Translations under genes and position numbers: made by a program
Assembly: GCF_000372645.1 (NCBI RefSeq)
Contig: NZ_APMP01000019.1
Span: 1-64,000 of the forward strand
Source of the DNA: Caulobacter vibrioides OR37
GTDB taxonomy: Bacteria; Pseudomonadota; Alphaproteobacteria; Caulobacterales; Caulobacteraceae
Direction: 5' to 3'
DNA: 64,000 nucleotides
Notes under the pieces: generated by a model
Database searches by the model: none
What the model saw: the letters and a program-made list of their open reading frames with translations, nothing else
What the model was told of the DNA's origin: nothing
Shown: one piece after another, positions 63,048-64,000 of the stretch
How positions within the stretch are numbered: the first letter of the stretch is position 1
How the letters are laid out: each line of letters starts with the position of its first letter

Positions 63048-64000
63048 GGCCGCGGCGTCGCCTGGCCGTCCTGGTCTGCGATCTGCTGGCCGCCAGCCTG
63101 CCCGCGCCCAATCGGGATTGGGCGCGCGCGGCCAGGGCCGAGGTCGCGGCGATCGATGATGACGCCGAGGCTCTGGCCTTCGCGCTGGAGACCCTCTGGG
63201 GCCTGGGCCTCGCGGGCGTGCGATGCCGGCTTCTGCAACTCGCGGTCTGGGTCGGCGGCTGCGACCGCGAGGACCAGGCCATGGTCCGGCTAGGCGGTCT
63301 CGACAGAGCCCGACTGTGGCCCCGCGCCCTCGGCGTATTCAGCGCGATCGGCGCGGGAGCCGTGGGCCTGGCCTATCTGGCGGCGGCGGGCGCTCCGGGC
63401 CGGTATCTGGCGATCAACGTCGCCGCGCTGCTGGTCGGGCTTGCGGCGCTGGCGATCGTCGGAAGACTCCTGTCGACGAAGCGGGCCCGATCGGAGTCCG
63501 TCATGCTTTGGCTGGGGCTGACGCTGTTTGGCGTCGCGGCTTACGGCGTGGGACTAGGCGGCGCCACGCGCTGGCTGCGGCTGGGCGGCCTGGCGGTGCA
63601 GCCCAGCCTCGTCATCCTGCCGATGATGACCGTCAGCTTCGCCCGATCGCGGACGACGGCGGGAACCCTGGCGATGGTCTTGGCCGCCGCCGCGCTGGCG
63701 CTGCAGCCAGACCCCGCCATGTCCGGCGCGCTCTGCGCGGGCCTCGCGGCGGCTCTGGCGCTCCGCCCCGACCGGCTCGGCCTGATCGCCCTGCTGGGCG
63801 GCGTGGCGGGTTTCGACGTCGCGGTGACTCGCGCCGAGGCCCTGCCCGCGACGCCGTTCGTCGACGATGTTCTGACGTCGGCGTTCGAGCTCCATCCGCT
63901 GCTGGGGCTGACAGTGCTGGGCGCGACGGGCCTGCTCCTGACCCCAGGCCTGCTGGGCGGCCTACGCGATGGCCGAGCGCAGGCCGCCTATGGGGCGTTC
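63044..64000 (+). CDS. Membrane protein with SEDS-like motifs, partial
   Basis: At least 319 residues; the end lies beyond the window. A cytosolic N-terminal part (RDWARAARAEVAAIDDD, then LETLWGLGLAGVR) resembles the prefix domain of PadR-linked permeases. It is followed by about eight membrane segments. Two stretches look like FtsW/RodA (SEDS) signatures: GGATRWLRLGGLAVQPS (about 182-198) and LALQPDPAMSGAL (about 224-236), with a later LHPLLGL. SEDS proteins polymerise glycan; here key residues around QPSE and QPDLG are altered, so activity is doubtful. The assignment rests on motif likeness by eye. Confidence 0.65.
   Translation, partial: MRPRRRLAVLVCDLLAASLPAPNRDWARAARAEVAAIDDDAEALAFALETLWGLGLAGVRCRLLQLAVWVGGCDREDQAMVRLGGLDRARLWPRALGVFSAIGAGAVGLAYLAAAGAPGRYLAINVAALLVGLAALAIVGRLLSTKRARSESVMLWLGLTLFGVAAYGVGLGGATRWLRLGGLAVQPSLVILPMMTVSFARSRTTAGTLAMVLAAAALALQPDPAMSGALCAGLAAALALRPDRLGLIALLGGVAGFDVAVTRAEALPATPFVDDVLTSAFELHPLLGLTVLGATGLLLTPGLLGGLRDGRAQAAYGAF

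Overview
The window is G+C-rich, densely coded DNA from an alphaproteobacterium, almost certainly Caulobacter or a close relative. The strongest pointer is the holdfast-anchor operon hfaA-hfaB-hfaD. Supporting signs are the full ccoNOQP-ccoGHIS set, translationally coupled (ATGA/GTGA) genes, TTG/GTG starts, DUF2336 and DUF3126 proteins, and Caulobacter-style intergenic palindromic repeats. The first ~330 bases are clearly lower in G+C and hold the tail of an unidentified protein.

Layout. 1-2.4 kb: gene fragment, Rrf2 regulator, CBS-domain protein, rhomboid protease. 2.4-7.7 kb: hfaABD behind an exact -24/-12 (sigma-54) promoter, then a universal stress protein and an ABC-F ATPase. 7.8-12.5 kb: MASE1 hybrid kinase and a three-gene NMT1-type ABC importer. 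12.6-17.4 kb: proline-rich exported protein coupled to a DUF2336 protein, then an M16 peptidase lipoprotein. 17.5-22.7 kb: frameshifted Asn-rich surface protein, PAS_5 protein, aldo-keto reductase, GMC oxidoreductase, gamma-class carbonic anhydrase. 22.7-26.5 kb: possible structured RNA before a PhoH-like ATPase, OPT transporter, GST. 26.5-30.8 kb: GNAT, TetR/MFS divergent pair with palindromic operators, repeat element, DUF3126, LysR. 30.8-36.7 kb: glutaminyl cyclotransferase-cysE-NUDIX, nitroreductase, queF, SDR, TIGR02001-type outer-membrane protein. 36.7-44.5 kb: MFS, TonB receptor, GntR, and a metNI-(small acidic protein)-metQ methionine importer. 44.5-51.0 kb: GAF/PAS hybrid kinase, S9 peptidase, metal-dependent dipeptidase, small exported protein. 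51.1-60.2 kb: Crp/Fnr regulator and the cbb3 oxidase operon with its assembly genes, flanked by two FNR/FixK-type boxes. 60.4-62.7 kb: coupled RsbQ-like hydrolase, PAS/HisKA_2 kinase and single-domain response regulator. 62.7-64 kb: PadR regulator under a 22-bp palindrome, coupled to a membrane protein with SEDS-like (FtsW/RodA-like) motifs that runs off the end.

The main functional themes are surface attachment, microaerobic respiration, signal transduction, and methionine/peptide handling. The least conventional parts are the RsbQ-kinase-receiver operon, the PadR/SEDS-like pair, the frameshifted surface protein, the structured region before phoH, and two families of palindromic repeats. Everything is read by eye from sequence; no database search was run.
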